Assembly (NCBI GenBank): GCA_024274855.1
Contig: JAJSAJ010000509.1
Coordinates: 1 to 6,574, forward strand
Length of the DNA stretch: 6,574 nucleotides
Reading direction: 5' to 3'
Source: Planctomycetota bacterium
GTDB lineage: Bacteria; Planctomycetota; Planctomycetia; Pirellulales; Pirellulaceae
A model generated the notes under the pieces. The model searched no databases. It saw only the letters and a program-made list of their open reading frames with translations, and was not told the DNA's origin. Below are positions 5,681-6,574 of this stretch, piece after piece (within the stretch, counting starts at the first letter, position 1; each line of letters opens with the position of its first letter). A program made the position numbers and the translations under genes.

Positions 5681-6574
5681 TCACCGCGGCCCGGCGCTGG
5701 TTGGCCTGTTGGCCCTGCTGTGCGTGCCGGTTCTGCTATCCGGCGAAGTTTGCGCGCAGGTTGCCAAAGGGCCTGCACGGACCCGTTATGTCTATATTCC
5801 ATCGGACCAGCTGCAGGTGCTGTTCAAAGACGCGTCGCGTGGTGTGCTGATGCCTCGCGAGAAGTTCCTGGCGTTGTGGCGGGAAGCTCGCCGTCAGGCC
5901 GAGTTGCAGGCTGGCGATCCGGTCGATGCGGTACTGACGGGCGCGAGTTACACGGCGCGTTTGGACGACCACGCGTTGCGGATCACGGGGCGTATTCAAA
6001 TTGCGAAACTCCGTGACGGACGGCAGATGCTGGCACTGCCCTTCGGCGGTCTGGCAATCGAGTCGGCACGCATCGCTGGCCATCCGGCTCGGTTTGGTCG
6101 ACTGGATGAGGCCACCGTTTGTCTGCTGCTCGACAAGCAGGGCCGCTTCGAGCTGGAACTGGAAATGTCGGCTCCACTGGTACGCAAGGAGGGCAATGTC
6201 GCAACCACGCTGCGTCTGCCGCCGATACCTGCCTCTGAGCTGTCGATCCGGTTGGCGCGGAGCAAGCGATTGCAAGTTGGGGAGACTGTGCTGGATTCCG
6301 GTAACACGATTGGCGACCAGCGGTCTTACCAGCTGGCCATCGGCCCGACCGGTCTCGTTCCCTTGATGATTTCGGATCGATCCGCGGGCGGCAACCGCAC
6401 ACCCTTGGTGTTAGCTTCCAGCCATTCGATCGATTACGTGGAACCAGCCGGATTGCGCTGGCAAGTCGCTCTTGAACTACAGGTATATGCTCGTGCGGCT
6501 GATACGTTCCACCTCGAGGTTCCGCAGTCGGTGGAAGTCGCCGAGATCAAGGCGCCGCAGCTTGCCCATTGGAC
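5670..6574 (+). CDS. Second secreted protein, paralogue of the upstream one, partial (3' end outside window)
   Basis: Frame open from tandem ATGs (5667, 5670) to the right edge; about 301 codons are visible. Numbered from 5670: signal peptide 1-29 (hydrophobic LVGLLALLCVPVLL, cleavage after VCA), then RYVYIP at 39-44 and a block ending KFLALW at about 65-70. This block parallels IYVPYKKLL...GQFLQMW of the upstream protein in spacing and key residues (Y-V/I-P near the start, a V-L-M/L-P turn, F-L-x-x-W at the end). The next part also corresponds: DAVLTGASYTARLDD against QAVITRADYVGAVQG, then the strand-rich GRFELELEM. At about 262-301 ALELQVYARAADTFHLEVP resembles the module repeated in the upstream protein. 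The gene overlaps its neighbour by 11 bases (14 if 5667 is used), so it is very likely in the same operon. No family name or catalytic motif is recognised. Whether it also ends in membrane helices lies outside the window. Confidence 0.8.
   Translation, partial: MSSSHRGPALVGLLALLCVPVLLSGEVCAQVAKGPARTRYVYIPSDQLQVLFKDASRGVLMPREKFLALWREARRQAELQAGDPVDAVLTGASYTARLDDHALRITGRIQIAKLRDGRQMLALPFGGLAIESARIAGHPARFGRLDEATVCLLLDKQGRFELELEMSAPLVRKEGNVATTLRLPPIPASELSIRLARSKRLQVGETVLDSGNTIGDQRSYQLAIGPTGLVPLMISDRSAGGNRTPLVLASSHSIDYVEPAGLRWQVALELQVYARAADTFHLEVPQSVEVAEIKAPQLAHW

Noticed and set aside
5720..6016. Plus-strand open frame continuing in phase after the stop of the large gene
   Set aside because: Wrong frame relative to the paralogous gene starting at 5667/5670. 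The overlapping frame has the signal peptide and the conserved N-terminal block.

Overview
The window looks like part of a GC-rich bacterial chromosome, most probably from a planctomycete of the Pirellulales type. This is an inference. It rests on the style of the proteins (very long secreted, beta-rich proteins of unknown function with a C-terminal membrane anchor, and a secreted esterase with an HGGG/GHSMGG core) and on the long, hairpin-containing intergenic space. No RNA gene, CRISPR array, transposase or integrase is visible.

Layout. (1) Positions 1-1437, minus strand: a secreted alpha/beta-hydrolase (esterase / prolyl-oligopeptidase-like). Its reading frame is open from the ATG at 1437 to the left edge except for one in-frame TAG at 976-978. 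The signal peptide and oxyanion-hole motif lie before the stop; the Ser, Asp and His of the probable triad lie after it. (2) Positions 1438-2077: a divergent intergenic region of about 640 bases with no credible gene. It holds a 71-bp imperfect inverted repeat (1522-1592), a 10-bp perfect palindrome inside a weak minus-strand promoter candidate, an extended -10 promoter candidate for the plus strand, and two mutually exclusive small hairpins just before the next gene. (3) Positions 2078-5680, plus strand: a 1200-residue protein with a signal peptide, a low-complexity linker, a large beta-rich extracytoplasmic part and about three transmembrane helices near the C terminus, then a short acidic tail. 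(4) Positions 5670 to the right edge, plus strand: the first about 301 codons of a second secreted protein, paralogous to the first and overlapping its stop codon. The gene runs off the window.

How they fit together. Genes 3 and 4 overlap by 11 bases (14 if the first of two ATGs is used) and share the same N-terminal domain plan, so they are almost certainly co-transcribed and translationally coupled. They probably form a pair of cell-envelope proteins that work together. Their function is unknown. The esterase is divergently transcribed and may be unrelated or already decayed.
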